Positions 17,618-25,763 of a stretch of DNA of 59,085 bases are shown piece by piece. The stretch comes from Bdellovibrionales bacterium (GTDB lineage: Bacteria; Bdellovibrionota; Bdellovibrionia; Bdellovibrionales; UBA1609), in assembly GCA_020628165.1 (NCBI GenBank), contig JAHDFM010000002.1:59633-118717 (forward strand), read 5' to 3'. Numbering within the stretch: position 1 is the first letter of the stretch; every line of letters starts with the position of its first letter. A model generated the notes under the pieces. That model had not been told where the DNA came from. It saw only the letters and a program-made list of their open reading frames with translations, and searched no databases. The translations under genes were made by a program, and so were the position numbers.

Positions 17618-17652
17618 GGATTAATTTCAAAAATGGGGTCAACTTGACACTA

Positions 17653-17682
17653 AAAAAAGCCAGCTCAGAGCTGGTTTTTTTG
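17653..17682 (+). terminator. rho-independent terminator after the small secreted protein
   Basis: CCAGCT-CAG-AGCTGG stem-loop followed by seven T and preceded by seven A, so it may also act for the opposite strand. Confidence 0.88.
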
Positions 17683-17723
17683 TGCTCAGAGCAGCTTTGC
17701 CACCATGCATAATTAGCATTCGC

Positions 17724-18074
17724 TTAGAAAACAGCGCTGAAGTTGCTTTGCAGATCTCGTTTCATAGTGAAGATATGTTCAACAGCCTCAGTTGAAAAAT
17801 CACCGTAAATATGTGGAAAGAGATCGTCACCTCCTTCAAGGTTTTCATAAATAATATTTGCACTGACTTTTTCCGTGTTGATTTTAAGTAAAAGTAAATT
17901 TTGCTTTTCTTTAAATTTTGGATTGTTGTTGGCAACTTTAAGATATTGATCTTGAGTGGAGGCGTGTATAAAGCCGGAAGTTTTTAAAGTGCAAAAGTTA
18001 TAGACCCCTTGTTGCTGAGCTAAGTTCCAAGTTTCACTGTCGGTGATGTGATAAATGTATTGTGGTTTTGTCAT
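17724..18074 (-). CDS. DUF952-family protein
   Basis: A 116-residue protein of the DUF952 family (small cytoplasmic proteins, function unknown). Diagnostic segments are QYIYHITDSETWNLAQQQGVY near the N-terminus and SGFIHASTQDQ, followed by the strand FKEKQNLLLLKI and the ending FPHIYGDFSTEAVEHIF. No signal peptide is present. It begins 2 bases after the stop of the penicillin-binding protein gene, so the two are co-transcribed; a functional link is not established. The length is normal for the family. Confidence 0.85.
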   Translation of the reverse strand: MTKPQYIYHITDSETWNLAQQQGVYNFCTLKTSGFIHASTQDQYLKVANNNPKFKEKQNLLLLKINTEKVSANIIYENLEGGDDLFPHIYGDFSTEAVEHIFTMKRDLQSNFSAVF

Positions 18075-18076
18075 GT

Positions 18077-20374
18077 TTAAAATGTAAATTCATAATTTTT
18101 AGGAAGCAATAATTTTATCTCAGTGAATTCATGGTCTTTTGCATTAGGTATGAGTTTTTCAATATCAGTTGGATTGAGGTTAACCTCTTCAAGTGATTGC
18201 TCAGAGGGAAAGTTGTTTTCAACAGGGAAGAGCTTTAATGTTTTTTTCATATACTCAGACCAAATGGGCAGGGCACCACTTGATCCTGTGAGGCCAGTGC
18301 TTTTGTTTTGGTCATTACCAACCCAAACAAGAGTGAGTGTGTCTGGAGTGTAGCCAATAAACCAAGAGTCTTTAGTGTTGTTTGTGGTTCCTGTTTTACC
18401 GGCAATGGGGTGGGAAAATTTGCGCCATGTTTTTAAACTGCGAGCGGTGCCACTAAGAGCAGTTTGTTGTAAGATGCTGTTGATCTGTGAACTAATAGCC
18501 CGGGCTATCAGTTGTTGAGGTGAGGAGTCAGGCTTGTGTTCATATAACACGTTATCAAACTGGTCGGTGACCTTTTGGATGAACGTGTTTTGTGTGCGCA
18601 CACCAAAGTTGGCGATATTGGTATAGGCTTGGAGAAGCTCTGTTTGTGACAGCTCAAGAGCTCCTAAAAAAAGCGACGGAAATGGTTTTAGTTCTGTAGT
18701 GATTCCTAAGCGTTTGGAAAGCTCAATGACCGACTTCACTCCAAGACTCATTCCAAGGTCTGCAGTTGGTGCGTTGAGAGAATTTTTAAGAGCGTAATAA
18801 AAAGGAACCCTGTCTTGATAACTGCGCGAATAATTTTTAGGACTCCATGTTTGTCCTTCGTACTTAAAAGTTTGCAGCTGATCGGTCAAAGTGCTCAGGG
18901 CGTTGTAAGCTTTGCCTTGTTCATCTTTGTTTTCAAGAGCTGTGATGTAAACAAAGGGCTTCATCAAAGAACCCACTTGTCTTTTGGAGTTTAAGGTGCG
19001 ATTGAATTGAGTCTGTCTAAAATCTCGCCCGCCGATGAGTGATTTGATATGGCCTGTCTTTATATCGACATTGATGAGGCTTGCTTGCAGGGTGATGTTT
19101 TTTTCATCTAGTTTTTTTTGACTTTCAATTTGTTTTAAAACTTTAGTCACGGTTTGTTGAGCGTGTCGTTGGCGTAAGGGGCTGATGCTTGTGTATATCT
19201 TTAATCCGTTTTCAGGTGATAAATTGAGTCGCTGACTTTCTTTTTTGATCGCATCTAAATAATAAAAAGATGATTTAGTGGCTGAATACTTGGCGGATTT
19301 AGGCAGGGGGCTTGCATTCGCTTGCTTAAATTCGTTTTCATTGATGATTTTGTCAGTAAGTAGATGGTTAAGCACTTTTTCTCTGCGGGCAATTGCATTT
19401 TCAGGCTTCTTGAATGGATTGAAACGGCCCGGACTATTGACAATAGCTGCGAGGAGAGCACACTCTTGCAAGTTGAGGTCTGAGATGTTTTTTTGAAAAT
19501 AAAACTCACTAGCAGAGCCATAACCAATGATTTGGTTGCTGTCAGACTGCCCTAGGTAAATGACATTGAGATAGTTTTCTAAAATTTCATCTTTGCTGAC
19601 GATAGTCTCAAGTAATATTGAAATGAAGATTTCTTTGGCCTTACGTTCATAGGTGCGTCTATGACTTAAGAAATAATTTTTCACTAACTGTTGTGTGATG
19701 GTGCTAGCCCCTTCAGTTTTGCGACCGGCCTGGATATTTTTTAAAATAGCTCGTAAGATTCCTTTGGGGCTGATCCCTCGATGAGTTAAAAAGTTTTTAT
19801 CTTCAACAGCTGTTAAGGCTTGTAAACATTGAAGTGGCACTTCTGGCAGTTGTACTTTATTGTGCAGGAAGGCTCGGCCTTTGCTGTCAAAGTGAGCGAT
19901 GGAGTAACTAGGAAGAGTGATTTGATCAGTGAGTTGTTCGTTGTCTAATAAAAATAAAATATGTCCTGAAATACTAATGCCGATGAGCTTTTTGTCGTCA
20001 TCTTTTAATTTTAAAATGTAACAGGTTTGTAACAAATCAACATCAAAAAGAGGGGCGTTGTCGTTGATAGATTGCGTGTTAAAAAGACATTCGTTGCGTG
20101 CGATTTCTGAAAAACTGAAATTGATTTTTAACTCTTTGTCAGCTCTAAAGTTAGAGCTCATTAAAATTTCATTCAGTTCACTTTGGTTGAGAAAAGCACC
20201 TCTGTGAAGAGTCTCACCTAGGGCAAAAACCTCTGTGGCTGGGGGGAACCAACCGTTTTCACTGATGTCTTTAATTTGTTGTGTGAGTTTCAGTCCCCAA
20301 AAAACTAGGAGAGTGATGATAATGATTCCTATACATACAAAGGCTTTTAAGAGAAGTTTTAAATAGATATTCAT
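18077..20374 (-). CDS. bifunctional penicillin-binding protein, PBP1B type (glycosyltransferase/transpeptidase)
   Basis: Builds peptidoglycan at the outer face of the inner membrane by polymerising lipid II and cross-linking stems. The 765 residues comprise a short basic N-terminus, one membrane helix (about 8-28) and a UB2H-like region up to about 165. The GT51 domain follows (VEDKNFLTHRGI with the catalytic Glu, then EGASTITQQLVKNYFL and RKAKEIFISILLE). The transpeptidase has SLMKPF (active serine), SLNAPT and GKTGTTNNTKDSWFIGYTP. The UB2H-like start places it nearer PBP1B than PBP1A. The ribosome site is weak. The DUF952 gene follows in the same operon. Confidence 0.92.
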   Translation of the reverse strand: MNIYLKLLLKAFVCIGIIIITLLVFWGLKLTQQIKDISENGWFPPATEVFALGETLHRGAFLNQSELNEILMSSNFRADKELKINFSFSEIARNECLFNTQSINDNAPLFDVDLLQTCYILKLKDDDKKLIGISISGHILFLLDNEQLTDQITLPSYSIAHFDSKGRAFLHNKVQLPEVPLQCLQALTAVEDKNFLTHRGISPKGILRAILKNIQAGRKTEGASTITQQLVKNYFLSHRRTYERKAKEIFISILLETIVSKDEILENYLNVIYLGQSDSNQIIGYGSASEFYFQKNISDLNLQECALLAAIVNSPGRFNPFKKPENAIARREKVLNHLLTDKIINENEFKQANASPLPKSAKYSATKSSFYYLDAIKKESQRLNLSPENGLKIYTSISPLRQRHAQQTVTKVLKQIESQKKLDEKNITLQASLINVDIKTGHIKSLIGGRDFRQTQFNRTLNSKRQVGSLMKPFVYITALENKDEQGKAYNALSTLTDQLQTFKYEGQTWSPKNYSRSYQDRVPFYYALKNSLNAPTADLGMSLGVKSVIELSKRLGITTELKPFPSLFLGALELSQTELLQAYTNIANFGVRTQNTFIQKVTDQFDNVLYEHKPDSSPQQLIARAISSQINSILQQTALSGTARSLKTWRKFSHPIAGKTGTTNNTKDSWFIGYTPDTLTLVWVGNDQNKSTGLTGSSGALPIWSEYMKKTLKLFPVENNFPSEQSLEEVNLNPTDIEKLIPNAKDHEFTEIKLLLPKNYEFTF

Positions 20375-20435
20375 GGGGCTCGTCTAAGGTTAGTTATGCA
20401 TTGACTTTGTTATTAAATGTACGTTTTATATAAAT

Positions 20436-20714
20436 ATGAAAATGACTGAAAAACAAATGAAAAGAATGGTGAAGCTAGTAATTGACGAGTTGAAAGAGCA
20501 CGACGTCATCACGTTTAAAGACAAAGAAGAAGCTGTTTTTAATCGAGCCGTGGAGTTAGTGAAATCAGACTTTTTAAAAGAGCAGCAACTCGATGAAGAG
20601 GTCAATCAGATGATGGATGACCTAGAGCGCCAAAACCCTGGATCTTTTCAGAGGTACAAAATGTTTCCACTCTTGAAAAAAAGATTGGCGAAAGAAAAAG
20701 GAATTGTTTTATGA
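20436..20714 (+). CDS. DUF507-family protein, first copy
   Basis: A 92-residue charged, helical cytoplasmic protein of the DUF507 family. The pattern is MTEKQMKRMVKLVIDELKEHDVITFKDKEEA, a middle FLKEQQLDEEVNQMMDDLERQ, and a C-terminal YKMFPLLKKRLAKEKGIVL. DUF507 genes are known mainly from delta-proteobacteria-like lineages and Aquificales, often as neighbouring pairs; no function is established. The stop overlaps the ATG of the second copy (ATGA). It is first in an operon that ends with the H1-like/GroES fusion. Confidence 0.85.
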   Translation: MKMTEKQMKRMVKLVIDELKEHDVITFKDKEEAVFNRAVELVKSDFLKEQQLDEEVNQMMDDLERQNPGSFQRYKMFPLLKKRLAKEKGIVL

Positions 20715-20986
20715 AGTTATCAGAAGATAGACAAAGTCATTTGGCTCATGTGATCGTAGAGGGGTTGTGGAAGGATGATGTCGTTGATTACAGCGATGAT
20801 GACTTTGCTTTACGTTTAGGGAAAAAAGCTGTAGTTAAGTATGCACAAGAGGTTGAACAGGTCGACGCTAAGGCTCGCCAAATGGTTCAGTCTCTTAAAC
20901 GAGGAGTTCCTGAAGGTTCGCCGGAATGGGAAGTTCTTTATAAGAAATACTACGAACAGGAGTTAGATAAGCGTGGCATCAGCTAA
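20711..20986 (+). CDS. DUF507-family protein, second copy
   Basis: A 91-residue paralogue of the preceding gene with the same layout: MKLSEDRQSHLAHVIVEGLWKDDVVDYSDDDFA, a helix with VEQVDAKARQMVQSLKR, and a tail VLYKKYYEQELDKRGIS. The two are clearly related but well diverged, so the duplication is old. It overlaps the first copy by 4 bases and the fusion gene downstream by 14 bases. Translation of all three is thus tightly linked and near-equal amounts are likely. Role unknown. Confidence 0.83.
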   Translation: MKLSEDRQSHLAHVIVEGLWKDDVVDYSDDDFALRLGKKAVVKYAQEVEQVDAKARQMVQSLKRGVPEGSPEWEVLYKKYYEQELDKRGIS

Positions 20987-21803
20987 AAAGAAAAAAGCAA
21001 AAAAGAAAGCAACTCGAAAAAAAACAACCAAGAAGAAAGTCACTAAAAAAAAGGCTGCCAAAAAAGTAAAAAAAAAGAAAGCCACTAAGAAAAAAGCTGT
21101 CAAAAAGAAAGTGACCAAGAAAAAAGCGACGAAAAAGAAGGTCAAAAAGAAAGCTACTAAGAAGAAGGCTGTCAAAAAGAAAACCAAAAAAAAAGTGACT
21201 AAGAAAAAAGCGACGAAAAAGAAGGCTAAAAAGAAAGTCACTAAGAAGAAAACTAAAAAGAAAGTGTCCAAAAAAAAGGTGACAAAAAAGAAAGCAATTA
21301 AGAAAAAAGCGTCTAAAAAGAAGGTCAAAAAGAAAACACCTCAGAAAAAAGCCGCTAAGAAAAAGCCAACCAAGAAAGCTGCAAAGAAAAAAACCACTTC
21401 GGCGAAAGTCACAAAGAAAAAAGCTGCAGCTGCTAAGACTAAAAAATCGACCCCAACTAAACTTAAGACATTAAAAATTGAAGGCCGCGATAAAAAGATC
21501 ATTGATTGGGATAAGTTTTTAACTCCACTCGATGATAGAGTGTTGATTGCAAGAGATGGCAAAAGTGAGACAACATCTGGCGGAATAATCATTCCTGGTT
21601 CAGTAAGTATGACAGCACCTAACAAAGGCAAAGTGCTCAGCGTAGGCCGAGGCGCTCGCAATAAAAAAGGCACAATCAAGCATATGGATGTGGCTGTTGG
21701 TGATAATATTCTTTTTTCAGACTATGCAGGAACTAAGATCAGCTTAGAAGATGAAGATCTACTCATATTGCGTGAGTCAGATATCTTAGGTGTCATATCT
21801 TAA
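20973..21803 (+). CDS. histone-H1-like lysine-rich tail fused to a GroES (Cpn10) domain
   Basis: A 276-residue fusion. Residues 4-160 are almost only Lys with Ala, Thr and Val in KKKATKKKA-type repeats, the composition of bacterial H1-like DNA-binding tails. A short linker (LKTLKIEGRDKKIIDWDKF) leads to a complete GroES domain at 183-276: LTPLDDRVLI, the mobile-loop segment SETTSGGIIIP, GKVLSVGRGARN, DVAVGDNILFSDYAGTKI and the ending LLILRESDILGVIS. The mobile loop that binds GroEL is intact. The start is a GTG overlapping the upstream DUF507 gene by 14 bases, with the reading frame continuous through to GroES. No groEL follows. The tail predicts nucleic-acid or membrane-acid binding, and the head predicts a heptameric co-chaperonin ring. 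A combined role is inference. A strong terminator follows. Confidence 0.88.
   Translation: MASAKKKKAKKKATRKKTTKKKVTKKKAAKKVKKKKATKKKAVKKKVTKKKATKKKVKKKATKKKAVKKKTKKKVTKKKATKKKAKKKVTKKKTKKKVSKKKVTKKKAIKKKASKKKVKKKTPQKKAAKKKPTKKAAKKKTTSAKVTKKKAAAAKTKKSTPTKLKTLKIEGRDKKIIDWDKFLTPLDDRVLIARDGKSETTSGGIIIPGSVSMTAPNKGKVLSVGRGARNKKGTIKHMDVAVGDNILFSDYAGTKISLEDEDLLILRESDILGVIS
21117..21260 (+). repeat. 84-base imperfect direct repeat inside the lysine-rich tail
   Basis: The segment beginning AAGAAAAAAGCGACGAAAAA at 21117 recurs at 21201, exactly 84 bases (28 codons) later, with few differences over about 60 bases. This points to growth of the tail by in-frame duplication. Confidence 0.7.
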
Positions 21804-22117
21804 AAATTTTTTGATCCGTATTTAAAAGCTGTACATATACGTGTGCAGCTTTTTTATTTTGAGCTTTGTTGGTGGAATTTATTATTGTTTTAATGAAATT
21901 TGTGAATGACTGATTCTTCAAAACCATTCATTTATGCCTTTTATGGTGCTCTTTTTTGCGCAGTGGCAATTTGTCAATTAATTGAAAGCAAATGCAGCTA
22001 AACCCCTGTAATTTCGATTTAATATATGTACTTAGTTCCTTTTCATTGAATTATTGAGCAATGTAGGTAAAAGATATTCACTTTGAGGAGTTGTTAATCA
22101 ATTTTAGAGGAGCTGAA
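21804..22117. other. intergenic region between the GroES fusion and the porin-like gene
   Basis: 314 bases without a gene. It opens with the terminator at 21824-21860. The rest is AT-rich, with promoter-like TATATG near 22023 and the GAGGAG ribosome site of the next gene at its end. No further structure was seen. Confidence 0.5.
21824..21860 (+). terminator. rho-independent terminator after the GroES fusion
   Basis: AAAAGCTGTACA and TGTGCAGCTTTT form a stem with one G-T wobble and a TATACG loop, followed by TTTTTATTTT. Confidence 0.85.
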
Positions 22118-23551
22118 ATGCTACAATGGTCGTTTATATTAATAGTCATGGCAATGTTTCAATGGGGAGCTTACGCGGACGTTCAGTGGTCAGGTGTTTA
22201 TCGCTTCGAAGGTGTGTTGTTAGATAACCCGAGTTTAATTAAAGATGGTGGCGATTCAAAAGATTACTTTGTTCATCATATGGTTTTAAAACCTAAAGTG
22301 GCTGTTGCCGATGGCTTTGAACTCAATGCCCGTTTTGATGCGTTCAATGGAGCCACCGATCAAAACGTTCACCCAAATAATCAGTTGGGGAGTGCCTTTG
22401 GCTCAAGTTCAAGTAACAATGATCAGTATTACACCTCGTCGGCAGGCAATGCGGGTGCAGACATTGTCGAGATCACACAGGCCTATTTAACTTACTCGTA
22501 CAATTTTGGTGCCTTTATTGTTGGGCGAGCACCTATTCATTTTGGTTTGGGTATGAGCTATGATGCTGGTGATGATATGTTTGATCATTGGTATGATACT
22601 CGTGACTTAGTGGGTTTTAAAATTCACTTTGGTAACGTGTACGTGTTTCCGATGTACGCTAAAATCAATGAAGGTCCGGTTGGACAAAAGTCATCAGATG
22701 CAGAAGATTTAAGGGTGCAAGCCGAGTATGACAACAAAGACACTGATATTAAATTAGGCTTTTTGTTTTCAGAAAAAAAGGCTAAAAAAGATAACCACGA
22801 TTTTTCAGATCAATTCAATGAGTTTCCATCAACACTCACTCGCGGTGATGATTTAAAAATTAGGTCATTAAACTTTTATTTAAAAAAGCAGCTTGAAAAC
22901 TTTTATTATGGCTTTGAGTTTTCTTATGTCAGTGGAGACACCGGCCTAGTTACCGACACAGGAGAGAACGTTGAGCTCGAAGCCTTTGGTGCGGCTGCCG
23001 AGCTAGAGTACAAGATGCCAAAAAATTCTTTAACCTTTGGTTTAAAAGCAGGTTATGCATCAGGAGACGATAAAACGACCGAAGACAAAGTTGAGTCATT
23101 CATTTTTAATCGCAACTACGATGTTGGTATGCTCTTGTTTAACCATCCTTTGGGGCAACAAGATTTACTTGGAGTGCAGTCATTTCTGCGCCGAGGGTAT
23201 CATGTTAATAACCCAGCGACACCCAACTCAAGTCGTTTAGAAGACTTTGATGTTGAAGCAATAAGCAATTTAATCTACATCGCACCTTCATTAAAGTATG
23301 ACTTTAACGACAAGTGGAACATCAAGACCACATTCATCACTGGTTTTTTAGTAGAAGATGCACAAAACTTCACCGACATGGATAAAACAGTTGGTTATGA
23401 ATTAGACATTGAGTTTTCTTATCAACCCATTCAAAGAGTTCACTTAATGTTGGGAGGAGCAGCTTTGCTTCCAGGTTCAGCATTTAAAGAGGGCAACGTT
23501 GACAGTAAATTTACATATGGTTTAATGGGTAAAGCAGCAGTTAACTTTTAA
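22118..23551 (+). CDS. outer-membrane beta-barrel, porin-like
   Basis: A 477-residue exported protein. A signal peptide (MLQWSFILIVMAMFQWGAYA) is followed by alternating polar/hydrophobic strands and many Asp/Gly/Asn turns throughout. The final strand is LMGKAAVNF, ending in Phe as outer-membrane barrels do. No plug or OmpA domain is present. It resembles alginate-export or OprB-like porins in length and style, but I cannot assign a substrate. The start is the ATG five bases after GAGGAG; an in-frame TTG nine codons upstream is too close to its own ribosome-site-like sequence. It is monocistronic with a strong terminator. Confidence 0.8.
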   Translation: MLQWSFILIVMAMFQWGAYADVQWSGVYRFEGVLLDNPSLIKDGGDSKDYFVHHMVLKPKVAVADGFELNARFDAFNGATDQNVHPNNQLGSAFGSSSSNNDQYYTSSAGNAGADIVEITQAYLTYSYNFGAFIVGRAPIHFGLGMSYDAGDDMFDHWYDTRDLVGFKIHFGNVYVFPMYAKINEGPVGQKSSDAEDLRVQAEYDNKDTDIKLGFLFSEKKAKKDNHDFSDQFNEFPSTLTRGDDLKIRSLNFYLKKQLENFYYGFEFSYVSGDTGLVTDTGENVELEAFGAAAELEYKMPKNSLTFGLKAGYASGDDKTTEDKVESFIFNRNYDVGMLLFNHPLGQQDLLGVQSFLRRGYHVNNPATPNSSRLEDFDVEAISNLIYIAPSLKYDFNDKWNIKTTFITGFLVEDAQNFTDMDKTVGYELDIEFSYQPIQRVHLMLGGAALLPGSAFKEGNVDSKFTYGLMGKAAVNF

Positions 23552-23612
23552 AATTATACAACAATGAAACGCAGCTAAGACTCAACAACTTGCAAACACT
23601 GTTCGCTACAAA

Positions 23613-23638
23613 CCCGGAAGCTCGCTTCCGGGTTTTTT
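23613..23638 (+). terminator. rho-independent terminator after the porin-like gene
   Basis: CCCGGAAG-CTCG-CTTCCGGG stem-loop followed by six T. Confidence 0.93.
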
Positions 23639-23680
23639 ATTTTATGCACAATATGAAAGTGTTGTACTTCCAATGAGAAT

Positions 23681-23721
23681 AAAAAAAAGCCCACGGCTAA
23701 GACGGGAGCGCCGCGGGCTTT
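23681..23721 (-). terminator. rho-independent terminator of the minus-strand gene at 23747
   Basis: On the minus strand AAAGCCCGCGGC pairs with GCCGTGGGCTTT (one mismatch) around a 12-base loop, followed by a run of eight T. Confidence 0.9.
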
Positions 23722-23746
23722 GTTGGGTTTAATAATTTATTTGTGA

Positions 23747-25225
23747 TTAGTTTCTTCTTTGTGGCGGTTGTACACTGCCATTTAGACTTTGATAGACTAA
23801 GTTAAAATCAGTCCTTGGTGCTGTATTTGCAAAGTTAAGACCCGTAGAAACGTCGACACCTGGCATGCTGATGTTTTCTCTCGCTGCATAGTTTTGATGT
23901 GTCTCAGAAGGGTTTTGGTTCACATTCGGGTTGTAATCATTGATGTCATAGTAGGGCTCATTACCAATACCATAGATATAGTGAATTTGTTCTAAGTGTC
24001 GGTGGAACTCTTGCTCAAGGCGTGAAATATAAGGTGTGGCAGTGCTGTCGGCGATATCACTGTTGTAAAACTGTTGGTAATAACCATTAATATCATTGCT
24101 TTTTAAATAGCTGACGTAGTCCATTTCTCGGTTGTACTGCATATTTAATTGATTGAGTGCAAGCTCATACTGAAGGTCATTAAGGCAGTAGTGTTGTCTG
24201 TTTTGATAGCTGTCTTTGCATTTTTTATTAAATAAACTTTTTCTTCGATCATTGAACTCTTCATAGGCTTCTTTGATGTTGTTATAGTTATGTATATAGA
24301 GTTTTTTACTTTGAACAGAGCTAGTGACTTCGACAGGTAAATTTGTACTTCTACCTGAGCTTGGAACCAAATTATTCATAATTTTAAGAGCCATCTTGCG
24401 ATCAGAAGGCGTTCCGGTCACAGCTAAACTATGAAGAGTGTCTTCCATTCTTTCTTCATAGAATCGAATGATTTCATCTCGATCTTTTAATTTTTTAATT
24501 CGTTTAGACAAACATGTTAGGCGGTCTTTTTCGCCACTTAGGTTATTTGGATATGGGTTGAGAAAATAAGTGACATACTCTTCACCATTAGCATATTCAA
24601 AATTTTGTCCTAGAGTGCCCTCACAATCGCGCACTTGTTTTTTTAACTCTTTTAAATAACTAGTTAAATCAATCTGGTGCTCAAAGTCAGATGCAAAATC
24701 TTCATTATCTAAGATAGCATGCATAATGTCCTCAAGATCATCAGTGCTTCTTAAAGTGATATCTTCTGTAAGTCCCAAACAATGATCACACTCTAAGTTT
24801 GTGCCAGCTTCGATTTTGAAGTCGTCTTTTTTGATAACGATATTACCAGTTTGATTACCATCTTTATCTATTTCGTTACATTTCATAAAAGAAAATTTAT
24901 AAAGATCGTTTTTGCGATGATCTCTTCTTGGGTCACGCCTCGATCGACGTCTCGTTGTGAATGAATCTGAATCGTAATCATCTTCGAAGTCAAAGATGTC
25001 ATCCATATAATTACCAAACTGCAAACGGCGTTGAATGATTTCATCATTACTGTATTTAACGTTTGTACAACTCGATTCATCAATTTTAGTGCCTTCACTG
25101 CTCATGGTAAGAGAGCCACTGTCATTGCCATTGGTTTGCTGGCTGATTTGACTATTAAAGCCTAAGCATACTAACAGCAACGCTGTCAGTATTCTTTTGT
25201 CCATAAATTTGATTTTTCCCGTCAT
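23747..25225 (-). CDS. secreted protein of unknown function, Tyr/Asn-rich C-terminus
   Basis: A 492-residue protein with an N-terminal signal (basic TGKIKFMDKR, then ILTALLLVCLGF). The mature part is acidic and hydrophilic, with a C-x2-C pair in LECDHCLGL (about residue 145) and further single cysteines. A long helical middle (about 195-330) ends in a Tyr-, Asn- and Gln-rich tail. The start is the ATG just after GGGAGG; an ATG seven codons inside has no ribosome site. No family is recognised. It is probably periplasmic or surface-exposed. It is monocistronic, with its own terminator at 23681-23721. Confidence 0.72.
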   Translation of the reverse strand: MTGKIKFMDKRILTALLLVCLGFNSQISQQTNGNDSGSLTMSSEGTKIDESSCTNVKYSNDEIIQRRLQFGNYMDDIFDFEDDYDSDSFTTRRRSRRDPRRDHRKNDLYKFSFMKCNEIDKDGNQTGNIVIKKDDFKIEAGTNLECDHCLGLTEDITLRSTDDLEDIMHAILDNEDFASDFEHQIDLTSYLKELKKQVRDCEGTLGQNFEYANGEEYVTYFLNPYPNNLSGEKDRLTCLSKRIKKLKDRDEIIRFYEERMEDTLHSLAVTGTPSDRKMALKIMNNLVPSSGRSTNLPVEVTSSVQSKKLYIHNYNNIKEAYEEFNDRRKSLFNKKCKDSYQNRQHYCLNDLQYELALNQLNMQYNREMDYVSYLKSNDINGYYQQFYNSDIADSTATPYISRLEQEFHRHLEQIHYIYGIGNEPYYDINDYNPNVNQNPSETHQNYAARENISMPGVDVSTGLNFANTAPRTDFNLVYQSLNGSVQPPQRRN

Positions 25226-25454
25226 AACACCCTCCCCAGGGTTCTGTTGCCAAACTAAGTTACAAAAATAAGGCCAACAACGACTTATAGGTAAGTGGAT
25301 GTTTTTCGTAGAGAAATTTAAAATCTAAAAATGAGACACAGGCTCAAATTTGTAGAAATTTTTTTATAAGAGAACGACTTTGAACAGTCGTCTCTAATTG
25401 AAACACGACTTCTTTAGTTTTAGCTTTATAAGAAATATTGCTAGAGGTTTGAAG

Positions 25455-25481
25455 TAGGCCCTTTGCTTCGCTCAGGATGAC
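25455..25481. repeat. palindromic intergenic repeat, half copy C
   Basis: Only the right arm is present: TAGGCCCTTTGCTTCGCTCAG then GATGAC. A weaker echo (TTCAGGGTGATG) follows at about 25491. Confidence 0.7.
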
Positions 25482-25702
25482 AGCGCTTTGTTCAGGGTGA
25501 TGTTATTTTTAAATATTAAATAAAATTAAATTTTAAACTTCGTTGTACAAATATTTTTTTTCTATAAAAAATAAATAAAAACATGTGTTTAGATTTCTTA
25601 AATAACCTGTAATCAATGAGTTTGATGACTGCAATTATTAATATTTATCGTTTAATTACAAATTCATAATTAATTTTGTCTGAATTAATTTCTTAGTTAT
25701 TA

Positions 25703-25718
25703 TTACATGTGCATGTAA
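25703..25718. promoter_or_regulatory. inverted repeat upstream of the gene at 25764, possible operator
   Basis: TTACATG and CATGTAA arms separated by TG, 46 bases before the start codon, in the place expected for a core promoter or repressor site. The bound factor is unknown. Confidence 0.35.
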
Positions 25719-25763
25719 AAGTTCTCCTGATTAGTCTCTTTACAAACGTAAGGGGGCACGTCT

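Larger units (their letters stand above)
25226..25763. other. long AT-rich intergenic region
   Basis: 538 bases without a credible gene, between two divergent genes for secreted proteins. It contains a half copy of the palindromic repeat (25455-25481), a very AT-rich tract at 25500-25700 and a near-palindrome TTACATG-TG-CATGTAA at 25703-25718. The AAGGGGG ribosome site of the next gene is at its end. Confidence 0.6.

Noticed and set aside
20963-21328. Phe/Leu-rich open frame on the minus strand
   Set aside because: It is the complement of the Lys-rich codons (AAA/AAG read as TTT/CTT) of the H1-like tail, so purely compositional.
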